A stretch of 64,000 nt of DNA, taken from contig NZ_JASBQE010000003.1 in assembly GCF_029960785.1 (NCBI RefSeq), positions 124,001 through 188,000 of the forward strand, in the 5' to 3' direction. A program made the position numbers and the translations under genes. Positions 17,267 through 33,817 of this stretch are shown here, in pieces (position 1 is the first letter of the stretch; each line of letters starts with the position of its first letter). The notes beneath the pieces are model-generated. The model saw only the letters and a list, made by a program, of their open reading frames with translations. It ran no database searches and had not been told where the DNA came from. The stretch is from Polyangium sp. 15x6 (lineage in GTDB: Bacteria; Myxococcota_A; Polyangia; Polyangiales; Polyangiaceae).

Positions 17267-18871
17267 TCAGTCGAGCGTTTTCCGAAGCTCCTGCTCCGCC
17301 TGGTCGACTTCCGCGTGTAGAAACCCTCCAAACACATGACGATCCGGCCGCACGATCGCGAGCGCGGCTTCATATCGGACAAACCACCGTTCGAGCGCGC
17401 CGTCCTCGTCGACGAGCGCGCCTTCGCGCGCCTCGCTCCCCGCGGGGAGGACCCGGAAAAACCGCGCGCCGAGTCCTTCCCAGAAAGGTTCGTCCCGGAC
17501 CACCTCGCGTGGATCGAGCCCGAAGCCGAGCACGGCGAATCCCATTCCGAGCGCGTCGTCGAGCCGCACGCGTGCGGCCGCGGCGTCACGCACGAATGGC
17601 TGCGGGAAATACGTCCCTTCCGGGTAACGCGGGGTCACGCCCGGCGCGCCGTCGAAGCGCCCGCGCCGACGCCGCCCGCCGCGCATCATTCCCGCGTCGC
17701 ACGTCGGCTTCGGCTTGAACTCCATGTCCCGGATGAATCTGCGGACGCGGCCCACCCGATCGAGCCCACGAAACACGGCGTCCCGCACCGCCGCCGCGCG
17801 CGCGTCGCGCACCAGAAAGACGTGCCCGAGCCGGATGCTGATCTCCGTCATCGCGAGCAGATGCGGCCGTCGCTCTTCTTCGTACGTATCGAGCAGCCGC
17901 TCGCTCGCGTGCCCGGAAGCGCAAAGCGCGAGCTTCCACGCGAGGTTCGCCGCGTCCCGGAGACCCGACACGAGCCCTTGCCCCATGAACGGCGGCATCG
18001 TGTGCGCCGCGTCTCCGAGGAGGAAGATCCGGCCTTTGCGCCATTGCGCCGCCGTCTTCGCCTCGAACGTGTACACGCTCGCTCGCTGAATACGGATCTT
18101 CGCGGGATCCACGTACGGCGCGATCAGCCGCGCGACCGACTCGGGCCTCTCGATGGTCTCCCGTGTCTCGCCCGCCTGCAGCATGAATTCCAGGCGGCAC
18201 TGGTTCTCCGTCCCGCGCGCCACGAAGCCGGGCCGCGCCGGGTCGCATACGAAACGCGTGAGCGGCATCGTGTCCGGGATCTCGTCCATCACGCCGGAGA
18301 TGGCGATCCACGGCTCCTCGTACCGGCGGCCCTCGTACGTGATGCCCGAGAGCTTGCGAATCGTGCTCTTGCGACCGTCGCAGCCGAGCACGTAACGCGC
18401 CCGCAATTCGTGGGTTCGTCCGTCTGGATCCCGCACCCGGAGGCGCGCCCGCTCCGCATCCTGGTCGATCGAGACGACCTCGTGCCCGAGCCGCAAAGAC
18501 ACGCTCTCGAATCGCTCGAGCCCTCGCCGCAGGATGGCCTCCAGCGTGGGCTGGTGAAAGAAGTTCAGCGCGGGAAAACCATTGCCGAAATCGAGCCCGC
18601 GAAAGACGAGCTTCGCGAAGGCGCGCCCGTTCGCGTCGGTGAACTCGGCCTCCGGGCAGGCGTACATCGTCCGCGCGAGCTCACGATCGAGCCCGGCCTG
18701 CTGATAGACACGCATCGCCTCGTCGTCGCAGGAGAAGGCGCGCGGGGTGCCGTGGGGCGTCGTCTCGCGTTCGAGCACGGCGACGCGGAGCCCGCGCCCG
18801 CCGAGCAGGTTGGCCATCAGCGTGCCCACGGGACCCGCCCCCACGATCGCGACGTCGACGTCTTCGAGCAT
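17267..18871 (-). CDS. FAD-dependent aromatic-type monooxygenase (PheA/MhpA-like)
   Basis: A 534-residue class A flavin hydroxylase. The FAD motif is V-A-I-V-G-A-G-P-V-G-T near the start, the second flavin/NADPH motif is V-L-G-C-D-G-R-K-S, and the third is G-R-I-F-L-L-G-D-A-A-H-T-M-P-P-F. The C-terminal domain is thioredoxin-like, as in the phenol-hydroxylase group. The likely reaction is NAD(P)H- and O2-dependent hydroxylation of an aromatic or polyketide-like substrate, which is not identifiable from sequence. ATG at 18871 is preferred to a TTG 21 bases upstream. There is no catabolic neighbour, so a stand-alone role or tailoring step is possible. Confidence 0.85.
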   Translation of the reverse strand: MLEDVDVAIVGAGPVGTLMANLLGGRGLRVAVLERETTPHGTPRAFSCDDEAMRVYQQAGLDRELARTMYACPEAEFTDANGRAFAKLVFRGLDFGNGFPALNFFHQPTLEAILRRGLERFESVSLRLGHEVVSIDQDAERARLRVRDPDGRTHELRARYVLGCDGRKSTIRKLSGITYEGRRYEEPWIAISGVMDEIPDTMPLTRFVCDPARPGFVARGTENQCRLEFMLQAGETRETIERPESVARLIAPYVDPAKIRIQRASVYTFEAKTAAQWRKGRIFLLGDAAHTMPPFMGQGLVSGLRDAANLAWKLALCASGHASERLLDTYEEERRPHLLAMTEISIRLGHVFLVRDARAAAVRDAVFRGLDRVGRVRRFIRDMEFKPKPTCDAGMMRGGRRRRGRFDGAPGVTPRYPEGTYFPQPFVRDAAAARVRLDDALGMGFAVLGFGLDPREVVRDEPFWEGLGARFFRVLPAGSEAREGALVDEDGALERWFVRYEAALAIVRPDRHVFGGFLHAEVDQAEQELRKTLD

Positions 18872-18934
18872 GCCCGAGTATCGCGGTGGCAAGACGGCGC
18901 GGCAACGGGAGAGCGCTTCGCGGCGGAGACGTGA

Positions 18935-24354
<5,420 letters not shown>

Positions 24355-24358
<4 letters not shown>

Positions 24359-25263
24359 GCGAAGCGCGATGCATCCGCGGGCTTGACGCCGAGCGATTCG
24401 AGCGCCGAGGCGAGCTTCGATCGGTGGATCGAGATGACCGTCGGCATGCCGCCGGAGATCCCGAACTTCTCCAGGAAATTGATCCCGCTGTCGAACGCCG
24501 CCGCGAACGTCACGTTGTCCCCGTCGATCACGGCCGAGACGCTCGCGCGCTCCTGACCGACGAGCAGGAGGAGCGTCTTGTCGTACGGGCCTTTCCGCGT
24601 CGTCGCGTCGACGATCACGATGCCCGGCTCGATCCGCGCGAACGACTTCGCGAGCCTTCGCGACTCGGCTTCGAGCGGCGCGAGCTCCGCGCCTGCGGCG
24701 TCGATCGGCTGCCACAACGATGCATCCGAAAGCCCCGTCGAAAGGTGCCGCACGATGAGCCCGAAGAGCGCGTGATCCCTCGGCCGCGCCCGGAGCGCCC
24801 GATCGATGCGCTGCGCGATCGGGCCCGGCGTGCCGATCCGCGTGTCGATCGCCCGCGCGTCCGCGTCGCAGCCGGGATACGGCTCCTCGCCGCCGCGCAG
24901 CCACTTGGCGCCGCTCGCCAGGCCGTCGAAATCCACGTGGCAGACGAGCGTGTCGATGCGGCCGGCGCGCGCGACGATCTCGGGCGTGATCATCTCCGGG
25001 CAGGCGCCGTGCTCGGCCTTCGTGGAGAGCACGAATCGCGCGTCCTCGACATACCGCGCGTGATGCAAGCTGTCGTGGTGATCGACCCAGGCACGGAGCC
25101 GCGATCCGAGCGCCTCGATGAAGGGCAACGTCACCGTTTCGAAGCTCTTGCCTCCCGCCTCCGAGGCGAAGGCGATGTCCAGGACCACCACATTTCCGCG
25201 GAGATCCTTGGGTTTGGGCAGCTTCCGTGGGGAAGCGAACGAAAGCTCGACGGATTGCATCAT
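24355..25263 (-). CDS. Uncharacterised protein with DHH-phosphoesterase-like motifs
   Basis: A 302-residue soluble protein. Two metal-site-like motifs are seen: W-V-D-H-H-D-S near residue 60 and C-H-V-D-F-D-G-L-A-S-G near residue 108. Both resemble DHH-family phosphoesterase motifs (NrnA/RecJ-like), but in the opposite order from usual. A second half (after about residue 190) has I-V-I-V-D-A-T-T and a Gly-rich G-I-S-G-G-M-P end that recalls the DHHA1 substrate domain. It may act on nucleotides or oligonucleotides, but I cannot assign a reaction. It converges on and overlaps the ROK gene. Confidence 0.65.
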
Positions 25264-25335
25264 CCTTCGCTCGGTTGCGTCCTTCGTGTCATTCCCTGCA
25301 TCCGACTTGGATAAACTCGCACTGGGGAGACGGAC

Positions 25336-26379
25336 ATGAAGCGCGGATTCTTAGCATGCGGTGGGGCCCTCGTCGGTCTCTGGCTCCTCGCCGGGCCCGG
25401 CGGCGCGCCCGCGGCCCACGCGGACGAGGCGCAGGCGACGGCGGAGCCCACGGTCACGGCGCCCACCTGCTCGATCAAAGGTACCTACCCTCCCTCCAAG
25501 AACACCAAGCTCTTCGACGCGGCGAGCGGCGGCAACCTCGTCGCCACGCTGACCGGCGCGTACATCCCCATGACGCTCAGCGAGATCCCGTTCGACCCCA
25601 CGGCCGGTCGAGCGCGGCTCGCGACGTCGGCGGGCAGCGGCGCGATGCGGCTCGAAGGCTACGTCGCGCCCGCGGACATCCCGCTCTTCACGACGCGCGA
25701 CATCTCGGTCTACGGCGGGCACGTCTGGATCGCGAGCGCGCAGAAGGTGAAGCTCGTCAAGGCCAGCCTGAACTCGATCACCGTGGAGATCCCGGTCGGC
25801 GGCACGCTGAACCAGACCGTGCGGGCGACGGCGCCTTGCGATGCGTTCGCGCTCGCGAAGGGCACCGTGACGCCGTTCGAGGTCCCCGGCAACGGCCGCG
25901 GCTACATGACGAAGAAGCAGAAGCTCGAGCTCTTCGACAAGCCGAACGGCGACGTGGTCCTCTCGCTCGACATGATGGAGGGCGCGGGGCAGCTCTTCTG
26001 GAGCACGGAGATGAAGCTCGGCTTCGTGCACGTGATGTCGCGCAGCGATCTCACCATCGACGCGTGGGCGCGCCTCCGTGACCTCGATCCGCTGAAGAAG
26101 GGCGAAATGATGGACCAGTACGTCCCGCCCACCACGCAGATCGCCGGCGCGCAGCTCACCTTCGACAAGCCTCCGCCCCTCGTGCGCGTCACGAAGGAGA
26201 TCCCGATCCGCTCGAAGCGCGACGACAAGGCGAAGCCGATCGGCGTGATCGAGGCGGATAGCGAGGTCTACGTGCTCGAGACCGTCGCGGGCTGGACGAA
26301 CATCCTGCCGAAGCACCTCGGGATCGTCCCGCCGGACGACGGCGGCTTCTGGATCCCGTCGAGCGAAGTGCCGAAGTAA
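25336..26379 (+). CDS. Exported protein with SH3-like segments, unknown function
   Basis: A 347-residue protein with a signal peptide (about residues 1-29, A-A-H-A-D). The body is beta-rich, with repeated stretches of the type L-F-D-x-P-N-G-D-V-V-L-S-L and a C-terminal segment I-P-I-R-S-K-R-D-D-K-A-K-P-I-G-V-I-E-A-D that looks like a bacterial SH3 (cell-wall-type) fold ending in W-T-N-I-L-P. It is probably periplasmic or surface-bound. The next secreted gene follows 45 bases downstream in the same direction. Confidence 0.75.
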   Translation: MKRGFLACGGALVGLWLLAGPGGAPAAHADEAQATAEPTVTAPTCSIKGTYPPSKNTKLFDAASGGNLVATLTGAYIPMTLSEIPFDPTAGRARLATSAGSGAMRLEGYVAPADIPLFTTRDISVYGGHVWIASAQKVKLVKASLNSITVEIPVGGTLNQTVRATAPCDAFALAKGTVTPFEVPGNGRGYMTKKQKLELFDKPNGDVVLSLDMMEGAGQLFWSTEMKLGFVHVMSRSDLTIDAWARLRDLDPLKKGEMMDQYVPPTTQIAGAQLTFDKPPPLVRVTKEIPIRSKRDDKAKPIGVIEADSEVYVLETVAGWTNILPKHLGIVPPDDGGFWIPSSEVPK

Positions 26380-26424
26380 CCTCGGCCGTTGCAGCGCTGG
26401 CCCCATCGCGGCAAGGATGCGGCC

Positions 26425-28956
26425 ATGCGGCTCCGCACAGCGCTCCCCGCCCTCGCCACCCTCGCCACAGGCACGCTCGTCCTTGCGACGTCCGAGGCCG
26501 CGCCCGATTCGAAGAGCTCGAAGGATGTGATCGTCGCCCCGGCCGTCGCCGGTCAGCAGGCGCTCGCCGTGCGCGTGTCGAAGGCGGGCATCGTCGCGCG
26601 TGTCTGCGCGAAAGAGGCCGACTGCAACGCGGAGTCGGGCACGACGATCGAGCTGCCCGCGGGGGCGCTCGATCTCGTCGCGAAAGGCGCCAAGCTCGAA
26701 ACGAAGACGCTCGTGGGCGGGCGGCAGGTCGTGCGTGTCGTGGCCGGCGGGGGCCCCGGCGGAGCGAGCTTCGTGGCGCTCCTCGGCGCGCCGCTCGCGG
26801 GCAAAGGCGACGCGCCGATCACGCTCTGGACCGGCTTCACGGGCCTCGCGAAGGGTGAGCACGGCGAGGAGCGCGCGGCCGTGCTGGTCGAGGAGCCGCT
26901 GGAGAAAGGCGTCCGGCTCGTGGTGGGCGAGCAGCGCGACGACGTCACGGTGTGCGGCAGGCCCGCGCTCGTCTCGGCGCGCGAGGTCGATCCGCAGACG
27001 ATGACGCTGAAGCGCGGCGCGAGCGTGCAGAACCTCTCCGGCGAGGAGCGCGCCGCGGCGGTGAAGCTCGCGGCGGCCCAGGTCTCCGGGGACAAACCGC
27101 GGCCGCTCGTGCCGTTGCTCGTGGCGCGGACGGCGTCGAGCGCAGTGGGCAAAGCGTTCGCGACGCTCACGGACGGGGATCCGGAGACGGCGTGGTCCGA
27201 GGCGAAGACGGGGCCGGGTCGCGGGGAGTTCGTGACATTCTCGTCGGCGAGCGAGGTGCCGATCGCGTCGCTCGACATCGTCGTGCGCCCGCCCAAGGCC
27301 GAGGTGTCCGGGGGCGCCGCGCCGAAGAGGATCTACCTCGCCACGCCGGAAAAACTCTATGAGGTGAGCTTCGCGGAGGACGCGTTCAAGAAGGCCGGCG
27401 CGCGGTACGAGGTGAAGCTGCCCGAGCCGATCACGGCCACGTGTCTGTCGGTCGTGCTCGACACGGCGTACGCGCCGGAGAGCGCGGCGGACGCGCGCGT
27501 GACGATCGCCGAGATCACGGCGCGGACCGCGTTCGACGAGAGCTCGCCCGAGGCGCTCGTGGGCGCGCTCGCGGGCGGGAGCGATCGATCGAAGGGCGCG
27601 GCGGCGCTGCTCGCGCGGGGCGGGAGCGCCGCGGTGAAGGCGACGATCCAGGGCTACGACAAACTCGACGACGCCGGCAAGAAGCTCGCCGAGGGCGTGA
27701 TCGACGCCGCGCCGTGCGCGGACCAGGCGCCGTTCTGGACACGCGTGATGCAAGCCGAGCTCGAAAAGAAGGGTACGAAGCGTGCCCCCGAGGAGCCGGT
27801 GCTCGTGCACGCGCGTGATCGTTTACGTCGCTGCGGTCGCGCGTCCGCGGCCTCGCTCGCCGAGCTCGTGGTGAAGGGCGAAGGCAAGGTCCGGATCGAG
27901 GCAGCGGCCGAGCTCTCGCTCATCGCGCCGGCCGAGGCGATCCCCGTCCTCGTCGATGCGCTCGCGACCCCGGACGACGCACTCCGGCGCGAGCTCCGCG
28001 GCTCGCTCGCGCACGCGGCCAAGAGTGAACGGGCGCTCGCGGCGCTCGGCGCGGAGTTCGAAAAGGAGCGGTTCGCGGGGCGCAGCGAGGTCGTGCGGAT
28101 CGATCTGCTCCGGGCGCTCGGGGCGCGCATCGATCTCGTGCCGGGCGCGCGCGACGCGTTCGCTTCGCTCGCGACGGAAGGCGCTCCGTTCCGGACGCGC
28201 TACCTCCTGCTCGGACCCGCGGCGGATCTCGCGCGCGCCGGCGACAAGCACGCCGAGACGTTCCTCGTCACGGCGCTGCGCAAGGATCCCGATCGGCACG
28301 TGCGGCTGCGCGCCGCCGAGGTCGCTCACCGCGCGCCGCAGGTGTTGCCTTCGCTCCTCGAAGCCTCCGAGGATCCGGAGGTGCGCGTGCGCGACGCCGC
28401 GGTCTTTTCGCTCGGCGCGCGCGGGCGAACGGACGAGGCTCCGTCCGCGGCGCTCGTGACCGCGCTCGGAAAACGCCTCGCGCAGGATCCATTCACGTTC
28501 GTACGGACGAACGCGGCGCGGAGCCTCGGCGAGATGCCGAGCACGAAGGCGGGGGACGCGGCGCTCGCGGCGGCGCTCGGCGATGCCTCGCCGGAGGTGC
28601 GCGGCCGCGCGCTCGATGGTCTCGGCATGCACCAGGCGACGGCCTACCTCGGTCCGATCCGCGAGCTCGCCGGGAACGACGAGGAGCAGGCCGAGGTGCG
28701 CGCGCGGGCCCTCCTGGCGCTCGCGGCGATGTGTGATCGTTCCCAGGTGGACACGTGGACGAAGCTCGCGCGCCGCACGCCGTTCGCCATGAGCGAAGGG
28801 GAGCGCACCCTCGGCGCGGCGGCGATCGCGGCGCTCGGGGACATAAAACCGCAGGATCTCCGCGCGAGGCTCGCCCCGCTGCTCGATCCGAAGGTCCCGC
28901 GCAACGTGCGGGAGCTCGCGCGGGCGGCCCTCGAAGCGACGTCCAAGTGCAAGTGA
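26425..28956 (+). CDS. Exported HEAT-repeat protein with a discoidin-like domain
   Basis: An 843-residue protein with a signal peptide. The region around residues 235-370 contains L-T-D-G-D-P-E-T-A-W-S-E and a beta-sandwich pattern like discoidin/NADase-type glycan-binding domains. From about residue 380 to the end there are Ala/Leu-rich helical pairs of HEAT type, each with the P-E-V-R-x-x-A-x-x-A-L-G-like turn (e.g. D-P-E-V-R-V-R-D-A-A-V-F-S-L). It is probably a periplasmic or surface scaffold. The ATG at 26425 starts the signal peptide; an upstream start at 26389 would bury it behind 12 charged residues. A kinase gene follows. Confidence 0.8.
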   Translation: MRLRTALPALATLATGTLVLATSEAAPDSKSSKDVIVAPAVAGQQALAVRVSKAGIVARVCAKEADCNAESGTTIELPAGALDLVAKGAKLETKTLVGGRQVVRVVAGGGPGGASFVALLGAPLAGKGDAPITLWTGFTGLAKGEHGEERAAVLVEEPLEKGVRLVVGEQRDDVTVCGRPALVSAREVDPQTMTLKRGASVQNLSGEERAAAVKLAAAQVSGDKPRPLVPLLVARTASSAVGKAFATLTDGDPETAWSEAKTGPGRGEFVTFSSASEVPIASLDIVVRPPKAEVSGGAAPKRIYLATPEKLYEVSFAEDAFKKAGARYEVKLPEPITATCLSVVLDTAYAPESAADARVTIAEITARTAFDESSPEALVGALAGGSDRSKGAAALLARGGSAAVKATIQGYDKLDDAGKKLAEGVIDAAPCADQAPFWTRVMQAELEKKGTKRAPEEPVLVHARDRLRRCGRASAASLAELVVKGEGKVRIEAAAELSLIAPAEAIPVLVDALATPDDALRRELRGSLAHAAKSERALAALGAEFEKERFAGRSEVVRIDLLRALGARIDLVPGARDAFASLATEGAPFRTRYLLLGPAADLARAGDKHAETFLVTALRKDPDRHVRLRAAEVAHRAPQVLPSLLEASEDPEVRVRDAAVFSLGARGRTDEAPSAALVTALGKRLAQDPFTFVRTNAARSLGEMPSTKAGDAALAAALGDASPEVRGRALDGLGMHQATAYLGPIRELAGNDEEQAEVRARALLALAAMCDRSQVDTWTKLARRTPFAMSEGERTLGAAAIAALGDIKPQDLRARLAPLLDPKVPRNVRELARAALEATSKCK

Positions 28957-29085
28957 ACGCTGCTTTTTCGGGGGTCCTCGGCCCGGGACGGAGGCCCCGC
29001 CCGTCGTCACGCACCGCGCGGTAGCGGTTGCCCTTCGATCCGTGTAATTTCAGGGGAGGCAGGGAGCGGAGGAACCAAGGCGCAA

Positions 29086-30624
<1,539 letters not shown>

Positions 30625-30718
30625 CGCCCCTGCCGTTTCTTCGGCTTCCCCGGGGAGCTGGGGTATAGGGTACGCTGAAGTGCGAACGACGCTGCTCCCC
30701 CGGGGGCGGTCTTCTCGG

Positions 30719-31792
30719 ATGGAACACTCTCGCATGCAGGGCCCTCTGCCTGGTCGGACAACGCCACGCGCGTCACGCGCGCGCGGTGCAGCTCTGCGCG
30801 GGGGCATGGGCCTCGCCCTCGGCCTCGGCCTCGTGCTCGCTGCGCCCGTCGCGCGGGCGAACGATCCGGCCGCCGCCGACGCCTTGTTCCAGGCGGCGAA
30901 GAAGCTCATGAGCGAGAAGAACTTCGCCGAGGCGTGCCCGAAGTTCGACGCGAGTTACAAGCTCGATCCGACGCTCGGCACGCTGCTCAACCTCGCCGAC
31001 TGTTACGAGAAGCTCGGTCGCACCGCGACGGCGTGGTCGACGTGGGGCGAGGCCATGGAGAAGGCGCTGCGCGACGGGGACAAACGCGCCGACTTCGCCC
31101 GGAGCCGCCGCGACGCGCTCTTCCCGAAGCTGCCGAAGGTCGTCATCAACGTCCAGAACGAGATCCCGGGCGTCGACATTCTTTGGGACCAAGTGAAGCT
31201 CGCGCCCGCGGTCTTCGGCGTGGAGCTGCCCGCGGATCCAGCCGAGCACGACCTCCTCGTCCTGCGCGACGACGGCATGAAGCTCAAGGAAGAGCGCGTC
31301 CGCATCACGAAGGAAGGCGACCGCACCGAGATCACGCTCGACATCGAGGCGCTCGACAAGGCGAAGCCGCGAAAGGTCAAGCTCGTCGAGCCGACGCCGC
31401 CTCCTCCTCCGCCAGGGTCGAGCAAGCAGCGGCTCGCGGGGTTCGTCGTCGGCGGCTTCGGCGCCGCGGGGCTCATCGCCGCGGGCGCGCTCGAGGGTGT
31501 GGCGCTCGCCAAGCGCGGCGCCGCGAGCGACAGGTCGGCCTGCGTGGAGAAGTTCTGCACGCCCGACGGTCTCGCCGCGATCTCCTCGGCGCAGGCGTTC
31601 GCCGAAGCCGGGCAGTGGATCGGCCTCGGCGGCATCGTCGCGGCGGCCGTCGGCGTGACGCTCCTCCTCACGGCGCCCCCGGCGGCACCGTCGCCGCGCC
31701 CCGCGACGGGCGTCGTCGTTCCGCGCCCTGTGTGGGTGGCCCCGTGGGCCGGGCCGAACGGCGGCGGGATCGTCGTGGGGGGCGCGCTGTGA
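30719..31792 (+). CDS. TPR-type exported membrane protein, kinase-neighbour family
   Basis: A protein of about 357 residues. After a signal/anchor (L-A-L-G-L-G-L-V-L-A-A-P-V-A-R-A) come short TPR-like helices (A-D-A-L-F-Q-A-A-K-K-L and L-G-T-L-L-N-L-A-D-C-Y-E-K-L-G), a beta domain (V-V-I-N-V-Q-N-E-I-P-G-V-D-I), a Pro-rich linker and two C-terminal hydrophobic helices. Proteins with this layout commonly accompany kinases in Polyangiales. The start is uncertain (ATG 30719, ATG 30734 or GTG 30680). The stop overlaps the next gene's GTG (GTGA), so the two are coupled. Confidence 0.8.
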   Translation: MEHSRMQGPLPGRTTPRASRARGAALRGGMGLALGLGLVLAAPVARANDPAAADALFQAAKKLMSEKNFAEACPKFDASYKLDPTLGTLLNLADCYEKLGRTATAWSTWGEAMEKALRDGDKRADFARSRRDALFPKLPKVVINVQNEIPGVDILWDQVKLAPAVFGVELPADPAEHDLLVLRDDGMKLKEERVRITKEGDRTEITLDIEALDKAKPRKVKLVEPTPPPPPPGSSKQRLAGFVVGGFGAAGLIAAGALEGVALAKRGAASDRSACVEKFCTPDGLAAISSAQAFAEAGQWIGLGGIVAAAVGVTLLLTAPPAAPSPRPATGVVVPRPVWVAPWAGPNGGGIVVGGAL

Positions 31793-32394
31793 AGCGACCC
31801 CTCGGCGTGAGGATCGCCGCGATCATCGTCGCGTTTGGCCTCGCCGGCGGGTGCGCGACGGTGCTCGGTCTCGATGGTTACCAGGACGCCGCCGCCGCGC
31901 TCTGCACGTGCCCGGGCTTCGAACAAATCACGTCGTGCGCGACGCGCGCGCAGGCGCGCATCACGGCCGCGTCGGAGGCGGAGCGCACGGCGTTCCTCGA
32001 CACGTTCGAGAAGAAGCAGTGCGGCACGATCTGCGAGCACGCGGCCGAGTGTTACGCCGCGATCCCCGGCTGCGACGGCGAGAAGCCCGGGTGCGAGTGC
32101 TGCCCGTGGAACGACTCGGTGCTCATGTGCTCGACCTCGGACACCTGTCAGACGTGTCGCACGTGTTTTCAGGTCGCCACCGAGCAGGGCAACGGGATGA
32201 CGTACGAGTGCGCGTTCGGCCGGGGGCGGCTCGAGGATCTCCGGGACTGCGCGTGCTCCGTGTGCACCGACGACTGCACGGGGTTCTGCCAGAACATCGA
32301 GCTGCTCACGGCCGATCCGCAGGACACGTGCCACACGTGCCTCGAGCAGAACTGCAAGGCCCCGCTCGACGCGTGCTTCGGCGACAAACCTTAG
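31789..32394 (+). CDS. Cys-rich lipoprotein, first of a tandem pair
   Basis: A 201-residue exported protein with a lipobox G-L-A-G-G-C near residue 22. The mature part holds about 24 cysteines, many in C-x-x-C spacing (C-Q-T-C-R-T-C and C-A-C-S-V-C-T-D-D-C). The first 80 mature residues resemble the start of the next gene product (L-G-L-D-G-Y-x-D-A-A-A-A-L-C, then F-L-D-T-F), so the two are diverged duplicates. The GTG start overlaps the TPR gene stop. A disulfide-rich surface protein is likely; no function can be given. Confidence 0.8.
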   Translation: MKRPLGVRIAAIIVAFGLAGGCATVLGLDGYQDAAAALCTCPGFEQITSCATRAQARITAASEAERTAFLDTFEKKQCGTICEHAAECYAAIPGCDGEKPGCECCPWNDSVLMCSTSDTCQTCRTCFQVATEQGNGMTYECAFGRGRLEDLRDCACSVCTDDCTGFCQNIELLTADPQDTCHTCLEQNCKAPLDACFGDKP

Positions 32395-32406
32395 GGGGAC
32401 TCGAAC

Positions 32407-33714
32407 GTGCACGCCGGAGCGCCGCGCCCCGAACCTTCGCCTTCTCGAAGCGCCATGAGCCGGCCCCGCCGCGTGCTCGGCGCCCTGCTCGCCACGCTCG
32501 TCTCGATCGGAGCTGCGAGTTGCCTCGGCGTCCTCGACCTCGACGGCTACGCTTCCGCGTCCGAGGCGCTCTGCGATCTGCTCGAGCGTTGTTATGGCGA
32601 CGCGGGCTTCGCCAAGTGTGAGGGGCACGTGAGCTCGCAGCTCGCGGTGGCGACCGCCGAGGGCAAGGCGAGCTTCCTCGATGGGCTCGCCGGCTGCCTC
32701 ACGGATTGCAAGAGCGCGCGCCGTTGCCTCGACATGCCCCCGATCTGCCGCGACCCCCGGCAGAGCTGCACGACGAACGAGCAATGCTGCGGCTTCTCGG
32801 GCGGCGCCGCCGTCTGCAGCCGGCAGAGCTGCTGCGTGACGACTGGCTCGTCCTGCAAGGACGACGTCGACTGCTGCACCGGCAAGTGTGAAGGCGATCC
32901 GCCGACCTGCGGCGGCACCCCGTGCGTCGCGGCCGGAGAGCCCTGCGCCGAGAGCTTCGAGTGCTGCAGCGGCGTCTGCCTCGCCTCGGGCGTGTGCAGC
33001 GCGGACACCTGCTTTCCCGACGGCTTCAACTGCATGGGCGACGTCGATTGTTGCTCGGGCCTCTGCGACGGAGGCATCTGCACGCAGCCCAAGTGCACGC
33101 CGGACGACGCGCCTTGCCTCGCGGACGGCGACTGCTGCAACGCCGCCGGCTGCGACGAGACGCTCGGGATCTGCGGCACCGCGGGCTGCCTGCCGCTCTC
33201 CGCCCCCTGCTCTCCGACGGGGCCCGATCCGTGCTGCGGCGACCTCTTCTGCAAGCCCGGCATCGAGCGCTGCGTCGAGCCCTCGGCGTGCACCGAGACC
33301 GGCCAGCAATGCGACTTCGACGACGAGTGCTGCACCCTGCGCTGCCAGGGCACGTGCCAGTGCGCGAACGACGGCGAGGGTTGCTACGAGAGTTACACCT
33401 GCTGCAGCGGCTCGTGCATCAACGGCCAGTGTGGGCAGTGCAGGCAGGAGGGCAGCTTTTGCTCGAAAGCCACGGACTGCTGCGCGGGCATCTGCAGGGG
33501 GGGATCCTGCTGCAAGAACGCCGGCTGCAACCACGGCATCTGCCAGCCCGGCGAAGCCCTGACCCCGACGAGCTGCGCCGAGAGCGCGGTCGAGATCCAG
33601 TGCATCCAGGCGATCTGCGACAACGACCCCTATTGCTGCTGCGATACCTGGGACGACAACTGCGTCGGGCAAGTCGCCGCCGTGTGTGGTCTTTCGTGCC
33701 CCGCGGCGCCCTGA
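32407..33714 (+). CDS. Cys-rich lipoprotein with repeated knottin-like CC modules
   Basis: A 435-residue exported protein, lipobox I-G-A-A-S-C near residue 38. After an N-terminal domain shared with the preceding gene come at least seven short modules of the pattern C-x(5-6)-C-x(3-5)-C-C-x(3)-C (D-C-C-S-G-L-C, T-C-C-S-G-S-C, D-C-C-A-G-I-C), like inhibitor-cystine-knot toxins or agouti-type folds. The end carries D-P-Y-C-C-C-D-T-W-D-D-N-C-V, a motif I associate with secreted myxobacterial proteins. The GTG at 32407 has AGGGGG upstream; the ATG at 32455 gives a more normal signal length (419 residues). Confidence 0.8.
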   Translation: MHAGAPRPEPSPSRSAMSRPRRVLGALLATLVSIGAASCLGVLDLDGYASASEALCDLLERCYGDAGFAKCEGHVSSQLAVATAEGKASFLDGLAGCLTDCKSARRCLDMPPICRDPRQSCTTNEQCCGFSGGAAVCSRQSCCVTTGSSCKDDVDCCTGKCEGDPPTCGGTPCVAAGEPCAESFECCSGVCLASGVCSADTCFPDGFNCMGDVDCCSGLCDGGICTQPKCTPDDAPCLADGDCCNAAGCDETLGICGTAGCLPLSAPCSPTGPDPCCGDLFCKPGIERCVEPSACTETGQQCDFDDECCTLRCQGTCQCANDGEGCYESYTCCSGSCINGQCGQCRQEGSFCSKATDCCAGICRGGSCCKNAGCNHGICQPGEALTPTSCAESAVEIQCIQAICDNDPYCCCDTWDDNCVGQVAAVCGLSCPAAP

Positions 33715-33817
33715 GTTTTTCCGGCCTCGGGCCGCGCCGGTTTCGTCTTTTCGGCTCCGTGGCCTGGTGCTACGCCCTCGCCGTCATGGGCCCCTTCCGC
33801 ACCCACATTCGCCTCTC

